Part shown: piece after piece, positions 1 to 9,580 of the stretch
Layout: each line of letters starts with the position of its first letter
How positions within the stretch are numbered: the stretch's first letter is position 1
DNA from: Paenibacillus marchantiae
GTDB lineage: Bacteria > Bacillota > Bacilli > Paenibacillales > Paenibacillaceae
DNA length: 64,000 nt
NCBI RefSeq assembly: GCF_028771845.1
Contig: NZ_CP118270.1
Location: forward strand, 1,302,001 to 1,366,000
Reading direction: 5' to 3'
Notes under the pieces: model-generated
The model's input: the letters and a program-made list of their open reading frames with translations, nothing else
Database searches by the model: none
Told to the model about the DNA's origin: nothing
Position numbers and translations under genes: made by a program

Positions 1-342
1 GGCGAGCATGAAGGATTGAATATTATGCCGGGTAAAGTGGTGCGATTCGCACCGGGAGAACTAAAGGTTCCACATATGGGCTGGAATCGATTGCAGTTCC
101 TGCACCCGGAAAATCCGCTATTCGCGGGGCTTGAGGCAAGTCATGTCTATTTTGTCCATTCATATCATGCACGTACGGATGAAGAGAGCGATCTATTGGC
201 AGTAACGGATTACGGACATCCGGTTACGGCGATTGTTGGCAGAGGCTCCAATTTCGGTATGCAGTTCCACCCGGAGAAGAGCGGAGAGCTGGGTATGAAG
301 CTGCTTGGAAACTTCCTGGCGTTGACTGGATCGAAGGCGTAA
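1..342 (+). CDS. hisH: Imidazole glycerol phosphate synthase subunit HisH, C-terminal part
   Basis: This is the 3' end of a class I glutamine amidotransferase. It is open at the left edge of the window, so the N-terminal half with the nucleophilic cysteine is missing. The visible part has the GMQFHPEKSG motif, which carries the histidine and glutamate of the glutaminase Cys-His-Glu triad. It also has the conserved MGWNRL segment typical of HisH. HisH supplies ammonia to HisF in the fifth step of histidine synthesis. The hisA and hisF genes directly downstream confirm the assignment. No terminator is visible before hisA, so the genes are probably co-transcribed. Confidence 0.95.
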   Translation, partial: GEHEGLNIMPGKVVRFAPGELKVPHMGWNRLQFLHPENPLFAGLEASHVYFVHSYHARTDEESDLLAVTDYGHPVTAIVGRGSNFGMQFHPEKSGELGMKLLGNFLALTGSKA

Positions 343-453
343 TCATAATCAGCGATCATATGATTTTTTTAATTCATCCTTATAAAATAACGTAGCAAAC
401 TCATATAGAATGTAGCCTAGAGCACAAATATGAATATATTCAGGAGGCCTTGT

Positions 454-1188
454 ATGTCATCTTTTATCATATATCCGGCAATTGATATCCGGGACGGCAA
501 ATGTGTAAGACTGGTGCAGGGAGATTACAATCAGGAGACGGTATATAACGATGACCCGGTTCAAGTTGCTCTTTCCTGGGAGAAGCAAGGTGGTACATAC
601 GTTCATCTGGTGGATCTGGACGGTGCAAAAGCAGGTCATCCCGTGAATGATGAGCTGATCGGGCGTATTGCTTCGGCCGTGAACGTGCCTGTTCAGGTAG
701 GTGGAGGTCTTCGTACAGTGGCTGATGTAGAACGTTTGTTGGGTCTCGGTGTAAGTCGTCTTATTATCGGGACAGCCGCTATTGAAGATCGTGCCTTTAC
801 AGAAGAAGTACTGGGACGTTACGGAGATAAAGTAGCTATTGGTATCGATGCACGCAATGGCTATGTGGCGACACGCGGATGGCTGGAGACATCGGAAGTT
901 CAGGCCGAGGTACTTGCGAAGGAGCTGGCGGCATTTGGTGCCGAAACCTTCATCTTCACAGACATCTCCCGTGATGGTATGATGCAGGGTCCTAACGTGG
1001 AAGCGATCGTGTCTCTTGCGAAGACGAGTGGCCGTACGGTGATTGCTTCCGGGGGAGTTAGTGTCATGGATGATCTGCTTCGTTTAAGCAAGCATGCGGA
1101 AGATGGTGTCGGAGGAGCAATCGTAGGTAAAGCGCTGTATACTGGTAGTATTGATCTGTCCGAAGCGGTGCGTGTGGTAAATAAATAA
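454..1188 (+). CDS. hisA: Phosphoribosylformimino-5-aminoimidazole carboxamide ribotide isomerase HisA
   Basis: This (beta/alpha)8-barrel enzyme interconverts ProFAR and PRFAR in histidine synthesis. The N-terminal [14 protein letters not shown] segment carries the catalytic aspartate, and GIDARNGYV carries the second. VQVGGGLR and IASGGVS are the two phosphate-binding loops. The ATG at 454 was chosen because CAGGAGG at 441-447 lies at ideal distance. An in-frame ATG at 430 would add eight residues that are not typical of the family and would put the ribosome binding site inside the gene. The product is about 244 residues, normal for HisA. It is part of the his operon between hisH and hisF. 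Confidence 0.97.
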   Translation: MSSFIIYPAIDIRDGKCVRLVQGDYNQETVYNDDPVQVALSWEKQGGTYVHLVDLDGAKAGHPVNDELIGRIASAVNVPVQVGGGLRTVADVERLLGLGVSRLIIGTAAIEDRAFTEEVLGRYGDKVAIGIDARNGYVATRGWLETSEVQAEVLAKELAAFGAETFIFTDISRDGMMQGPNVEAIVSLAKTSGRTVIASGGVSVMDDLLRLSKHAEDGVGGAIVGKALYTGSIDLSEAVRVVNK

Positions 1189-1234
1189 TAGCGATACTAT
1201 ATAGGCTCAAATAAACATTTGCACGATAACGGAG

Positions 1235-1355
1235 AGGACAGAAAAAACCTGAAGAAGTGAAACGTTCGCCTTTATCCCCGGATTTACCCTTTAAAAAAGG
1301 ATCAAAAAATCTGGGGATAACAGCGATCGTAAGGTTGTTCTGTCATCGGAGTGGC
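1235..1355. repeat. Dispersed structured intergenic repeat, copy A
   Basis: This roughly 120-bp non-coding block between hisA and hisF shares long stretches with a block at 35696-35819 upstream of eno. Shared pieces include CGTTCGCCTTTATC, GGGGATAACAGCGATCG and GCGGAGTGGC-like ends. The two conserved arms are partly complementary (TTTATCcCC...GATTT against AAATC..GGGGATA), so the element can fold into a hairpin with a variable AT-rich loop. Both copies lie upstream of metabolic genes in the same orientation. It is probably a family of short interspersed repeats or a structured RNA; the function is unknown. Confidence 0.7.
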
Positions 1356-1419
1356 TAGTGTGAATATTCTAAGTTGAACTTATACAGGAATGCGATCATG
1401 AGGAGAGAGGAAGAGGAGC

Positions 1420-2181
1420 ATGCTGGCAAAAAGAATCATTCCTTGTCTGGACGTGAAGGACGGCCGGGTTGTCAAAGGCGTTAACTTCGTCAATCTCCGC
1501 GATGCGGGTGATCCGGTGGAGCTGGCGGCGCTGTATGACCGCGAGGGTGCGGACGAACTGGTGTTTCTCGATATCTCCGCTTCGGTGGAAGGCCGCGAAA
1601 CGATGGAAGAAGTAGTGCGGCAAACCGCAGGCGAGATCGCCATTCCTTTTACCGTAGGTGGAGGGATCTCCAAGGTGGAAGACATGAAGCGCATTCTGCG
1701 TGCAGGAGCGGACAAGATTGCGGTAAATACGGCAGCTGTGCTTAATCCTCAGCTGATTGCAGACGGAGCACGTCGCTTTGGTTCCCAGTGTATCGTCGTT
1801 GCAATAGACGCCAAGTATAATGAGGCTTGGGGCGAATGGGAAGTGTACACGCATGGTGGACGTAAACCTTCAGGAATTAAGGCGCTGGATTGGGTTAAAC
1901 AGGCGGAGACCTTAGGCGCTGGCGAAATTCTGCTGACAAGCATGGACGCGGACGGAACGAAGGACGGATTCGATCTGAAGCTGACTGCAGCGGTATCCGA
2001 ATCGGTACGTATTCCGGTCATTGCTTCAGGCGGTGCAGGCAAGGAATCCCATTTCTATGATGTCTTCACTACAGGCAAAGCGGACGCAGGTCTAGCAGCA
2101 ACGATATTCCATTACAAAGAAATCGCCGTTCCGGCGTTAAAACAACATTTGAGAGAGCAAGGGGTGGAGATCCGTGACTAA
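1420..2181 (+). CDS. hisF: Imidazole glycerol phosphate synthase subunit HisF
   Basis: This is the cyclase subunit, a (beta/alpha)8-barrel. It converts PRFAR plus ammonia from HisH into imidazole glycerol phosphate and AICAR. The N-terminal [19 protein letters not shown] carries the first catalytic aspartate and VVAIDAKYN the second. FTVGGGI and IASGGAG are the phosphate loops. The length of 253 residues is the family norm. The ATG at 1420 follows an AGGAGAGAGGAAGAGGAG purine run. Its 3' end overlaps hisIE by 8 bp, which suggests translational coupling. Confidence 0.98.
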   Translation: MLAKRIIPCLDVKDGRVVKGVNFVNLRDAGDPVELAALYDREGADELVFLDISASVEGRETMEEVVRQTAGEIAIPFTVGGGISKVEDMKRILRAGADKIAVNTAAVLNPQLIADGARRFGSQCIVVAIDAKYNEAWGEWEVYTHGGRKPSGIKALDWVKQAETLGAGEILLTSMDADGTKDGFDLKLTAAVSESVRIPVIASGGAGKESHFYDVFTTGKADAGLAATIFHYKEIAVPALKQHLREQGVEIRD

Positions 2182-2902
2182 TGTAAGCAATGAGATTAAG
2201 GAGCAGTTATCCTTGGAGCAGGTTGTGGAACACATTCGCTGGAGCGATGGTTTGGTGCCTGCCATTGTGCAGGATGCAGAGACACGTCAAGTTCTGATGA
2301 TGGCTTATATGAATCGGGAATCCCTGAAATTGTCTCTGGAATCCGGTGAAACGTGGTTCTGGTCACGCTCGCGTCAAGAGCTGTGGCACAAGGGCGCAAC
2401 TTCAGGCAACGTACAGACGATTACTTCATTGAAATACGATTGTGATGGTGACACCTTGCTAGTTGAGGTAAAACCGAATGGACCTGCTTGCCACACCGGA
2501 GCAGTGACGTGTTTCCATAATGAAATCGTGGGCTCGCCAGAGCAATCCGCAGACCAGACTTCAGGCGATTCTAGTGCAACTACTGCAAGTGCTAGCTCCG
2601 AAAGTCGTTTTGAAGTACTGGCTGAACTGGAATCGGTCATTGCAGAGCGTGAACGTGAGCGTCCGGAAGGCGCATATACGACGTACCTGTTCGATAAAGG
2701 CGTTGATAAAATTCTGAAAAAAATCGGTGAAGAAGCGTCCGAGACGATCATTGCCGCCAAAAATAAAGACAATGACGAGCTTCGTCTTGAGGTCAGTGAC
2801 CTGATGTACCACTTGCTCGTTCTGTTGCAAGAGCGCAAGCTGCCGCTGGATGACATCATGTCAGAGCTGAGCCGTCGCCACGAGCGGCCTCGCCGCGATT
2901 AG
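2174..2902 (+). CDS. hisIE: Bifunctional phosphoribosyl-AMP cyclohydrolase / phosphoribosyl-ATP pyrophosphatase HisIE
   Basis: This is a fusion of HisI (about residues 10-115) and HisE (about 145-242), which catalyse steps 3 and 2 of histidine synthesis. HisI is recognised by [29 protein letters not shown] and the zinc-binding CDGD and CHTG segments. HisE is recognised by [20 protein letters not shown] and the acidic [13 protein letters not shown] helix. The linker at about 118-140 is rich in Ser, Ala and Thr and looks flexible. The start is GTG at 2174, overlapping hisF, with GGGGTGGAG upstream. It is the last biosynthetic his gene here, followed closely by hisJ. Confidence 0.97.
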   Translation: MTNVSNEIKEQLSLEQVVEHIRWSDGLVPAIVQDAETRQVLMMAYMNRESLKLSLESGETWFWSRSRQELWHKGATSGNVQTITSLKYDCDGDTLLVEVKPNGPACHTGAVTCFHNEIVGSPEQSADQTSGDSSATTASASSESRFEVLAELESVIAERERERPEGAYTTYLFDKGVDKILKKIGEEASETIIAAKNKDNDELRLEVSDLMYHLLVLLQERKLPLDDIMSELSRRHERPRRD

Positions 2903-2913
2903 GAGGCGAGCCT

Positions 2914-3738
2914 GTGCTAATAGACTATCATACACACCATGAGCGGTGTGGTCATGCGGTTGGCAAGCTGGAGGCTTATGTGCAGCGTGGGGTGGAGATT
3001 GGCTTGTCGCAGATTGGGCTGTCGGATCACATGCCTTTGCTGCATGTAGACCCTGCTCACTATTATCCTGAGATGGCAATGCCTATGGACGAGCTGCCGC
3101 GTTACGTGGAAGAGTGTTTCTCTCTGAAAGAGCGCTACCGTGGTCAGATTGATGTGCGTGTTGGCCTCGAAGGCGACTATATCGAAGGCTGGGAGACAGA
3201 AATTCGGGCCATTATTGAGCGGTATCCATGGGACTATGTGATTGGATCGGTTCATTTTCTCGGGGAATGGGACATTACGGATTTTCGCCAGACCCATCAT
3301 TGGGAAGGGAAAGACGTACTAGAAGTCTATCGTCAGTACTATGATGCTGTGAGCAAAGCGGCAGCGACGGGAATGTACGATATTATGGGTCATACAGATG
3401 TGATCAAGCGCTTTGGCTTCACTCCGGCACCAGAGCAGACTGAAGAGCGTATAGATCTGGAGAATGCGGCGCTGCAAGCTATCGCGAAAAGTGGCTGTGC
3501 CATGGAGCTTAATGCATCAGGATTATCGAAGCCATGCGCAGAGATGTTTCCTGGTCGCCGGATGTTAACAGAGGCCATTCAATTGGGGATTCCGATGACC
3601 CTTGGCTCCGATGCACATGATCCGCTGAAGCTAGGCGATTATCTGCCTGAGGCCGAGGCGCTCTTGCGTGAGCTGGGCTGTACGGAGGTAGCCGTTTTTG
3701 AAGGTCGACAGCGCTCGTTCCTTTCTTTAAATGTATAA
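2914..3738 (+). CDS. hisJ: Histidinol-phosphatase, PHP family (HisJ/HisK type)
   Basis: This PHP-domain phosphatase removes phosphate from L-histidinol phosphate, the penultimate step of histidine synthesis. Metal-binding motifs typical of PHP proteins are visible: DYHTHHERCGH at the N-terminus, LSDHMPL, GLEGDYIEG, GSVHFL, GHTDVIKRFG and the C-terminal GSDAHDP. The GTG start at 2914 has AGGAGGCGAG at 2901-2910, overlapping the hisIE stop codon. The genes are therefore almost certainly one transcript. The length of 274 residues matches the Bacillus HisK/HisJ family. The context (his operon) favours histidinol phosphatase over other PHP phosphoesterases. Confidence 0.93.
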   Translation: MLIDYHTHHERCGHAVGKLEAYVQRGVEIGLSQIGLSDHMPLLHVDPAHYYPEMAMPMDELPRYVEECFSLKERYRGQIDVRVGLEGDYIEGWETEIRAIIERYPWDYVIGSVHFLGEWDITDFRQTHHWEGKDVLEVYRQYYDAVSKAAATGMYDIMGHTDVIKRFGFTPAPEQTEERIDLENAALQAIAKSGCAMELNASGLSKPCAEMFPGRRMLTEAIQLGIPMTLGSDAHDPLKLGDYLPEAEALLRELGCTEVAVFEGRQRSFLSLNV

Positions 3739-3780
3739 GGTAGTGGAGTATAATGAGGGTAGGAAATAACCTTTTTAGAG

Positions 3781-3955
3781 GTAGTTCAAAAAAGTCGGCT
3801 TTTGATTACGAAGGATGCCTAATGGCATCATCAGCGTCGAAGCTGGAATTCAGCCGAAATGTTCGTTGCTCACGTAGTTTTGCCTACGCTCCGCTACTCC
3901 ATTTCTAGCTTTATCCCATCTTCTCGGTACTGAAAACCGGTCTTTTTGAACATTC
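3781..3955. repeat. MITE-like intergenic element with terminal inverted repeats
   Basis: This non-coding block of about 175 bp fills most of the hisJ-prs gap. Its ends are imperfect inverted repeats: GTTCAAAAAAGTCGGCTTTTG on the left matches the reverse complement of ACCGGTCTTTTTGAAC on the right. No open reading frame is visible inside. The pattern resembles a miniature inverted-repeat element or a palindromic repeat family. Only one copy lies in this window, so mobility is inferred from the ends alone. Confidence 0.55.
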
Positions 3956-4008
3956 ACTTTTAGACTGATAAAGGATTATATTGGGACTTCAACCCTCGGG
4001 AGGGCATT

Positions 4009-4956
4009 ATGCAGCATTCGTTACGTATTTTTTCCGGTTCATCGAACCCTAAGCTGGCAGAACAGGTATGCGACAAGCTGGGTGTACAACTAGGCAAGAT
4101 CAAACTGTCCCGGTTCAAGAGCGGAGAAATATACGTTCACTACGAAGAGACGATCCGCAACTGTGATGTGTTTCTGATTCAATCATTATCTCATCCGATC
4201 AATGAGTTGTTCGTTGAACTGCTCGTCATGATTGATGCAGCCAAAAGGGCTTCTGCCCGTACGGTAAATATTATTGTTCCTTATTACGGATATGCCCGTC
4301 AGGAACGCAAGTCTGCTCCGCGTGAGCCGATCTCGGCCAAGATGGTTGCGGATGTGTTAACTACTGCTGGGGCAAACCGGGTAGTTACCATTGATCTGCA
4401 TGCAGCGGCAATTCAAGGATTTTTCAATATTCCTGTGGATCACATGACATCATTGGATCTCATCAGTGATTATTTGCTGAGTAAAGGGATTGAAAATCCG
4501 GTAGTTGTCTCCCCTGATGCGGGACGAGCCTCGATGGCAGAGAAACTGGCGAATCGTCTGGATTCACCTTTTGCCATTATGATCAAAAAGCGGCCAAGCC
4601 ACAATGAATCGATCATTACGCACGTTATTGGGGATGTTGAAGGTCGAACTCCAATTATTATTGAGGATCTGATCGATACCGGAACGACAATTCTCAATGT
4701 TGTTGAAGGATTGAAGGAGCGAGGCTCCAAAAACGTATATGTATGTGCAACACATGGTCTGTTCTCGGACGGAGCTCTAAGTAAACTTAATCACCCGTCT
4801 ATAGCCGAGGTGGTGGTCACAGACTCCATCGCACTGCCGGATGATCACCCAGAATGCTTCAAAGTGTTGCCCGTAGCTCCAATGCTTGCACGTGCTGTTC
4901 GCATTATTGTGGATGGCGGCTCCATGGCGACGCTGTTTAAAGATTCAGGGATTTAA
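4009..4956 (+). CDS. prs: Ribose-phosphate pyrophosphokinase (PRPP synthetase)
   Basis: This enzyme makes 5-phosphoribosyl 1-diphosphate from ribose 5-phosphate and ATP, the precursor for histidine, nucleotides and NAD. The class I PRPP synthase signature is clear: PYYGYARQERKSAPREPISA, DLHAAAIQGFF and the PRPP-binding loop EDLIDTGTTI. The length of 315 residues is typical. CTCGGGAGGGC precedes the ATG at 4009. It lies next to the his genes, which consume its product, but the 270-bp gap with the repeat element and its own terminator suggest a separate transcript. Another prs paralogue elsewhere in the genome cannot be excluded. Confidence 0.96.
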   Translation: MQHSLRIFSGSSNPKLAEQVCDKLGVQLGKIKLSRFKSGEIYVHYEETIRNCDVFLIQSLSHPINELFVELLVMIDAAKRASARTVNIIVPYYGYARQERKSAPREPISAKMVADVLTTAGANRVVTIDLHAAAIQGFFNIPVDHMTSLDLISDYLLSKGIENPVVVSPDAGRASMAEKLANRLDSPFAIMIKKRPSHNESIITHVIGDVEGRTPIIIEDLIDTGTTILNVVEGLKERGSKNVYVCATHGLFSDGALSKLNHPSIAEVVVTDSIALPDDHPECFKVLPVAPMLARAVRIIVDGGSMATLFKDSGI

Positions 4957-4994
4957 TCATGCAGCACAGATCTGTGCGAATCCAGGTGTATTGT

Positions 4995-5039
4995 ACCGTG
5001 TTTGAGTGGTTTGCTGCTCAGCACGGTTTTTGTTTTTTT
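4995..5039 (+). terminator. Rho-independent terminator of prs
   Basis: ACCGTG (4995-5000) pairs with CACGGT (5022-5027), with additional GAG/CTC pairing inside the loop. A T-rich run to 5039 follows. It lies about 40 bp after the prs stop codon. Confidence 0.85.
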
Positions 5040-5098
5040 ATGATGGATTAGGGTAAAGATGCGGATGAGTTAAGGAGAAGGAGGGAATCGATTACTGA

Positions 5099-5126
5099 TT
5101 TGCTGCCTGGGGGCTTGTGCTATAAT
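5099..5126 (+). promoter_or_regulatory. Probable SigA promoter of the AraC-type regulator
   Basis: A -10 box TATAAT at 5121-5126 has the extended TGC just upstream. A weak -35 box TTTGCT at 5099-5104 lies 16 bp away. The predicted transcript start is about 115 bp before the regulator gene. Confidence 0.6.
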
Positions 5127-5249
5127 AACTTAAAATTGATTTTATGGCTGCGTATATAGGGAATTCAATCCCAGAGATGTAACTGATGTGATGAACAGTA
5201 GAACCACGGCTATTATACAACGGTGTCGTGGAGTGAGGAGTGGGGTCTA

Positions 5250-7502
5250 TTGTCCCGGACTTGGTATTATCGTTTACTGTTTTCTTATTTTCCTATTTTC
5301 TTTCTTACCATGACCGTACTCATTTTTATCGCTTTTGTTTTCATTAATGACATCTCCAGGGAAGAAACAAGGAAAGCAGACCGTATCTCCTCCAGCTATT
5401 TGGTGGACAGTCTGGACCGAACGATCCGGGATATTGAGTTGTCGGTTATGGAAGCGGTGCAGAGTGAGCAGGCCTATAAGTACTATTTTAATAGCCAGAA
5501 CCAGGTGGGCAAAGAGACCGTGTATAGCATTGCTCAAAACTTGCGTGAGCTGACGAGTTCCAACCCTTGGATCCAATCCATTTATTTGTATGATAAGAAA
5601 AATGAAAGCGTTTTAACATTAAGCGGCTCTAAGGAGGTAGATAGCTTTTCAGACAAGGCATGGATCGACCGAATCGACTCTGGTTCTCTTACTTCAGGCT
5701 GGCAGCCTGTCAGGGAATACGATGCAGGAGTTAATCAGCGTACGCCTATTCGGGTGTTGACGGTAGATAAGGATATGCCCTTGCCATTTGGCTCTGATGG
5801 GGTGCTTGTCATTAATATCAAGATGAGTAGCATCGAGCAGAGCATTGATAGTATGGTTAATGGACAGCTTTCTTTCATGAGCATTCTTGACCGTGGCGGT
5901 CAGGTTGTGTACGATGCGCATTCAGATCGTGAAGGTGCTGTAGAAGGCCAAGAGCTGAACACCCTTTCGCTGGAAAGATTGGGTTGGACGATCTCCAGTG
6001 GGATCAAGGAGGGGAACTTATATGGTTGGGTCTCGGTGGTTTCCTATGTATGGGTGATTATTGCGGTTGTTACCGTCATTTGTGCAATCGTCTATATTAT
6101 CTATATCACTCGTCGCAACTATAAACCCATTCAGATTATTATGAATCGGATTGAGGCGCATCAGATTCGGGTGCTGGAGCAATCGGGCTCACGGACCGAT
6201 GAGATGAAATTGATTGATGGCGTGTTAGAAAACCTGATTAACCATATGATGGATTCGGACAAAAAGAGCAGAGAAAACGTGCTGCTGCAGCGCAGCAAAC
6301 TTTTTAACGATCTGCTGAATGGGGAGAATCTGGATCATGCGGTAGAGCGATTAAAGGATCTTTCCCCGTTAACTGGCGTGGATACTTCGTCATGCTTCGC
6401 TGTTGTGGTTGGCGAAATTAACCGATATGAGAAAGGATTCCAGGAACGGTTTACGAGAGGCGAGCAGAATACACTCAAATTTGCGTTAATGAATGTGCTG
6501 CAGGAGCTCTCACGCGATGCGGGTATGCAATGCTGGACCGAATGGGTCAGCTCAGATCAGATTGCGATCCTTTTCCTGTCCACAGACGGTAACGCGGATA
6601 TGACGGAGCAAATTCGATTAGTTGCGGAGGAATGCCGATCCTGGGTTGAGCAGAATCTGCGTATATCATTGAGTTTCGGTATCGGACCGATCGCGGAGGG
6701 CATCAAGGCTATTCGTGAATCATACGTAGCGGCTGAGACTGTGATGCACCGCAGATTGCTGAGAGATGGTGATATCGCTCTGGCCGGGTATGGAGAAACC
6801 CAGCAGCAGCTGCTTGATACCTATACCTATTTGCAGATGATTGCTGATTTTGTTAAACGGTTTCGGATGTCGAGCAGTCAGTGGCGTGATCAACTGGAGG
6901 AGATCTTCGCGGCTTTTGAACGTGATAAGCTGCCAGATGATGAGATTCACTCCTTGATTCAGGCGATGCTACAGATGCTCAGCCGGGAAGTAGCGGTCAT
7001 GTCCGAACAGCTGCAGGAGAAATTATCGGAGGAAAACATAAACAAGTGGTTGATGCTGATGAAAGAAGCGGAGACACTTGAAGGTGTCAAAGACATTCTG
7101 TTTGATGACCTGACGGACTTGTTCAGAACTTATGTGTCGGTAACTGAAACCAAGAGCTACAAAGCGATGGTCAATGAAATGAAAAACTATATCGAGGAAC
7201 AGTTTGCGAATCCTGATCTTTCGCTGAAACATCTGAGCGATCGATTCCAGATTACCGGCAAACATGCAAGTTATTTGTTCAAGACAGAGTTCAATATGAA
7301 GTTTGTAGACTTTCTTACAGAATTGCGGATGAAGGAAACGGAGCGTCTTCTGCGGAGTACGGATCTTTCCCTACAGGACATTGCCTTGAAGGTGGGGTAT
7401 GCCAATGGAATTACCTTGGGACGTGTATTTAAACGGGTTGAGGGTATTACACCGGGAGACTATCGCCGTATGAAACGTGAACATCACGATTCCGAGTCGT
7501 AA
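5250..7502 (+). CDS. Membrane-anchored AraC-family transcriptional regulator
   Basis: This is a large regulator of the Paenibacillus type: an N-terminal transmembrane helix (about residues 10-35), an extracytoplasmic sensor region (to about 270), a second transmembrane helix, a cytoplasmic HAMP-like/linker region and a C-terminal AraC double helix-turn-helix. The last 100 residues show IEEQFANPDLSLKHLSDRF and SLQDIALKVGYANG, the two helix-turn-helix units. TTG at 5250 is preferred because GAGGAGTGGGG sits just upstream; a GTG at 5223 would add nine residues but lacks a good site. The neighbouring solute-binding protein and permeases are its likely targets. The sensed ligand is not visible; a sugar or oligosaccharide is inferred. 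Confidence 0.88.
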   Translation: MSRTWYYRLLFSYFPIFFLTMTVLIFIAFVFINDISREETRKADRISSSYLVDSLDRTIRDIELSVMEAVQSEQAYKYYFNSQNQVGKETVYSIAQNLRELTSSNPWIQSIYLYDKKNESVLTLSGSKEVDSFSDKAWIDRIDSGSLTSGWQPVREYDAGVNQRTPIRVLTVDKDMPLPFGSDGVLVINIKMSSIEQSIDSMVNGQLSFMSILDRGGQVVYDAHSDREGAVEGQELNTLSLERLGWTISSGIKEGNLYGWVSVVSYVWVIIAVVTVICAIVYIIYITRRNYKPIQIIMNRIEAHQIRVLEQSGSRTDEMKLIDGVLENLINHMMDSDKKSRENVLLQRSKLFNDLLNGENLDHAVERLKDLSPLTGVDTSSCFAVVVGEINRYEKGFQERFTRGEQNTLKFALMNVLQELSRDAGMQCWTEWVSSDQIAILFLSTDGNADMTEQIRLVAEECRSWVEQNLRISLSFGIGPIAEGIKAIRESYVAAETVMHRRLLRDGDIALAGYGETQQQLLDTYTYLQMIADFVKRFRMSSSQWRDQLEEIFAAFERDKLPDDEIHSLIQAMLQMLSREVAVMSEQLQEKLSEENINKWLMLMKEAETLEGVKDILFDDLTDLFRTYVSVTETKSYKAMVNEMKNYIEEQFANPDLSLKHLSDRFQITGKHASYLFKTEFNMKFVDFLTELRMKETERLLRSTDLSLQDIALKVGYANGITLGRVFKRVEGITPGDYRRMKREHHDSES

Positions 7503-7736
7503 TTCAAAGGCTCATGCTACGTATTATACCGTGCTAAGCACAGGGTGGAATTCATGCAGGTTTTTCTCAGGAGAAGCCATGTAGGAGTCCGCCTTTTTTG
7601 CTGCTAGTGTAAACCTATATTCCGTCTTGGAAGCTTGCGCTTATGCAAGAAATCCTTGATTTACGCCTGTTTTCGGGTCCTTTACGAATATAGTCAGTCT
7701 GCGAAAATCGTCGCTCGGGATAAACCATTATCCTTA

Positions 7737-7750
7737 TGTAAGCGTTTCCG
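7737..7750. promoter_or_regulatory. Possible CcpA (cre) site upstream of the solute-binding protein
   Basis: The 333-bp gap 7503-7836 has no convincing gene. A 65-codon open frame at 7635-7832 lacks a ribosome binding site and family features. TGTAAGCGTTTCCG differs from the cre consensus TGWAARCGYTWWCA at only about two positions. It lies about 90 bp before the lipoprotein gene, where catabolite repression of a sugar importer would make sense. No clear -35/-10 pair could be fixed. Confidence 0.4.
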
Positions 7751-7836
7751 AAACGAGTTTATTGCCAGAGCGCGGAAAGATGTGGAATACTCTGGGCAAG
7801 CTTTAAACATTCACGCAATGCTAAGGAGATGACAAA

Positions 7837-9438
7837 ATGACAGGAAAAGCAACCAAAGGGAGTCTAAAGAAATGGATGGGATTGGCGCTTACTATGGTAA
7901 TGGGAGTTTCCTTGCTAGCCGGCTGTTCATCTGCATCGAATCAGGAATCAGAAGGCAGTGCATCAGGCAATGGCGAGCGTGTCACTTTAAAAGTGGAGGT
8001 GTTTGACCGCGGGAATAGTCCTTCACCTTATACCATTACGAATAACTATTTGTCCAAACTGATCCAGGAACGGTTCGGCGATCCGAATAACATTGATATA
8101 CAATTCGTACCGATTCAGCGCTCGGAGGAAGTAACCAAGCTGAATGTCCTAATGGCGAGTAATACGGATGTTCCGGATATTGTATTTGTTTATGACTCAA
8201 GTGTATTTTATCGTTACGCCGAACAAGGCGGTCTGACTGATGTGGGAGAGTTGATTGATCAATACGGACCTAACCTGAAAAAATTCCTTGGCGAGGACAC
8301 CCTTAAGTTTGGTCAATTAGAGGGCCAGCAGTTCGCAGTTCCTGGCAAACGTGCCATCACAGGCAGATATAGCTCTTATATTCGTCAGGATTGGCTGGAT
8401 AAACTGGGATTGCCAGTACCGAAGACGACGGATGAATTGTATACCACTTTGAAAGCATTTAAAGATAAAGACCCTGGTGGACTTGGCAGCAAAAACATTC
8501 CAATGGGAATGGCACTGGCGCCAGCTCAGTTCGAAACGCTGATCTACTCATTCATCAAGCCGATCAGCGGAGATCTGACTTATGCCCAACGTTATGAATT
8601 GCCTCTCCATGAGGGCTTCAAGGATGCCATGAAGTTCATGAACAAGCTGTACAATGAAGGCTTGATCAGCAAGGACTTCAGTTTGGATGAAGATAAGGCC
8701 CAACTGGTGAAGGATGTACAGAACGGAAACATTGGCTACTGGTCTGAGGATGTCGACGCTATTTTCTATGCAGATGGCACTCTGGATAACTTGCTTAAAA
8801 ATACGCAGGGCAGTAAAGTGCTTCCGGTTGATGCGTACACCAACGCAAACGTAGACAACAAACATATCAAATCCCGTTACGGTTCAAACGGCATGTACAT
8901 CATGATTCCGAAGAGCAGCAAACGTTCGGTGGAAGCAATCAAATATTTGGATTGGATGGCATCAGACAATAATCTGATTGATATTTACAGCGGCGTGGAA
9001 GGAGAGAACTACGATTTGGTAGACGGAATTCCTGTTGTCAAAGAGGATGCTTCTCAGGAAGCGAAGGATCGTCTGTTCAACGCAGGGGATACAGCTATTA
9101 TCTCAAATGGTAAAAATATCGGTGATCAGGCTATCAACGAAAAAGCATGGATCATGGGCTTCCCGCAAAATAATCAGGAAATGCTTAAACAGTCGATTGA
9201 TATTGCTAACACCGATACGGTAGGACCCATCATTTTTGACAAACCGATTCAGGCAGAGATGAAGTACAGCACGGCGCTCAAAGATAAGCTTAATGTCATT
9301 ATCGTAAAAACAGCAATGGCTAAACCGGAAGAATTCGACGCAGTGTATGAACGGGAAATGAATGATTTCATGTCCCTGGGCGGCACAGAATTGAAGAAGG
9401 AACTGAATCAAGCGGTTCAGGAGCTTGCTGCGAAGTAG
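7837..9438 (+). CDS. Extracellular solute-binding lipoprotein, LplA-type ABC importer component
   Basis: This 533-residue lipoprotein would capture a saccharide at the cell surface and hand it to the two permeases downstream. The N-terminus has a basic start (KKW), a hydrophobic stretch and the lipobox SLLAGC with the lipidated cysteine at residue 30, followed by a Ser/Gly/Glu-rich linker. The rest has the periplasmic-binding fold pattern typical of large Paenibacillus LplA/YtcQ-like proteins. CTAAGGAGATGACAAA precedes the ATG. No ATP-binding subunit is encoded in the cluster; such importers usually share the MsmX-type ATPase. The substrate cannot be read from the sequence. Confidence 0.9.
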   Translation: MTGKATKGSLKKWMGLALTMVMGVSLLAGCSSASNQESEGSASGNGERVTLKVEVFDRGNSPSPYTITNNYLSKLIQERFGDPNNIDIQFVPIQRSEEVTKLNVLMASNTDVPDIVFVYDSSVFYRYAEQGGLTDVGELIDQYGPNLKKFLGEDTLKFGQLEGQQFAVPGKRAITGRYSSYIRQDWLDKLGLPVPKTTDELYTTLKAFKDKDPGGLGSKNIPMGMALAPAQFETLIYSFIKPISGDLTYAQRYELPLHEGFKDAMKFMNKLYNEGLISKDFSLDEDKAQLVKDVQNGNIGYWSEDVDAIFYADGTLDNLLKNTQGSKVLPVDAYTNANVDNKHIKSRYGSNGMYIMIPKSSKRSVEAIKYLDWMASDNNLIDIYSGVEGENYDLVDGIPVVKEDASQEAKDRLFNAGDTAIISNGKNIGDQAINEKAWIMGFPQNNQEMLKQSIDIANTDTVGPIIFDKPIQAEMKYSTALKDKLNVIIVKTAMAKPEEFDAVYEREMNDFMSLGGTELKKELNQAVQELAAK

Positions 9439-9520
9439 CAGTCGGAGATATGTGTGAATGTACGAATCCAAAGTAATCCAACTTACACAAGCTTGATATC
9501 GGATCATTTATGAAGGGACT

Positions 9521-9550
9521 TGTGCCGTCGGCTGAGGTTAAGGCGGCACA
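9521..9550 (+). other. Intercistronic hairpin between binding protein and permease
   Basis: TGTGCCG (9521-9527) pairs with CGGCACA (9544-9550) in the 142-bp gap after the binding-protein gene. There is no U-run as strong as in a full terminator. Such hairpins commonly stabilise the upstream message or lower permease expression relative to the binding protein; this role is inferred. Confidence 0.5.
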
Positions 9551-9580
9551 GTGTTTCTTCGTTGTTAGGAGGAGACCGAC

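Noticed and set aside
7635..7832. 65-codon frame upstream of the solute-binding protein gene
   Set aside because: No ribosome binding site, Arg/Lys/Cys-rich composition without any motif, and it overlaps the expected promoter region.
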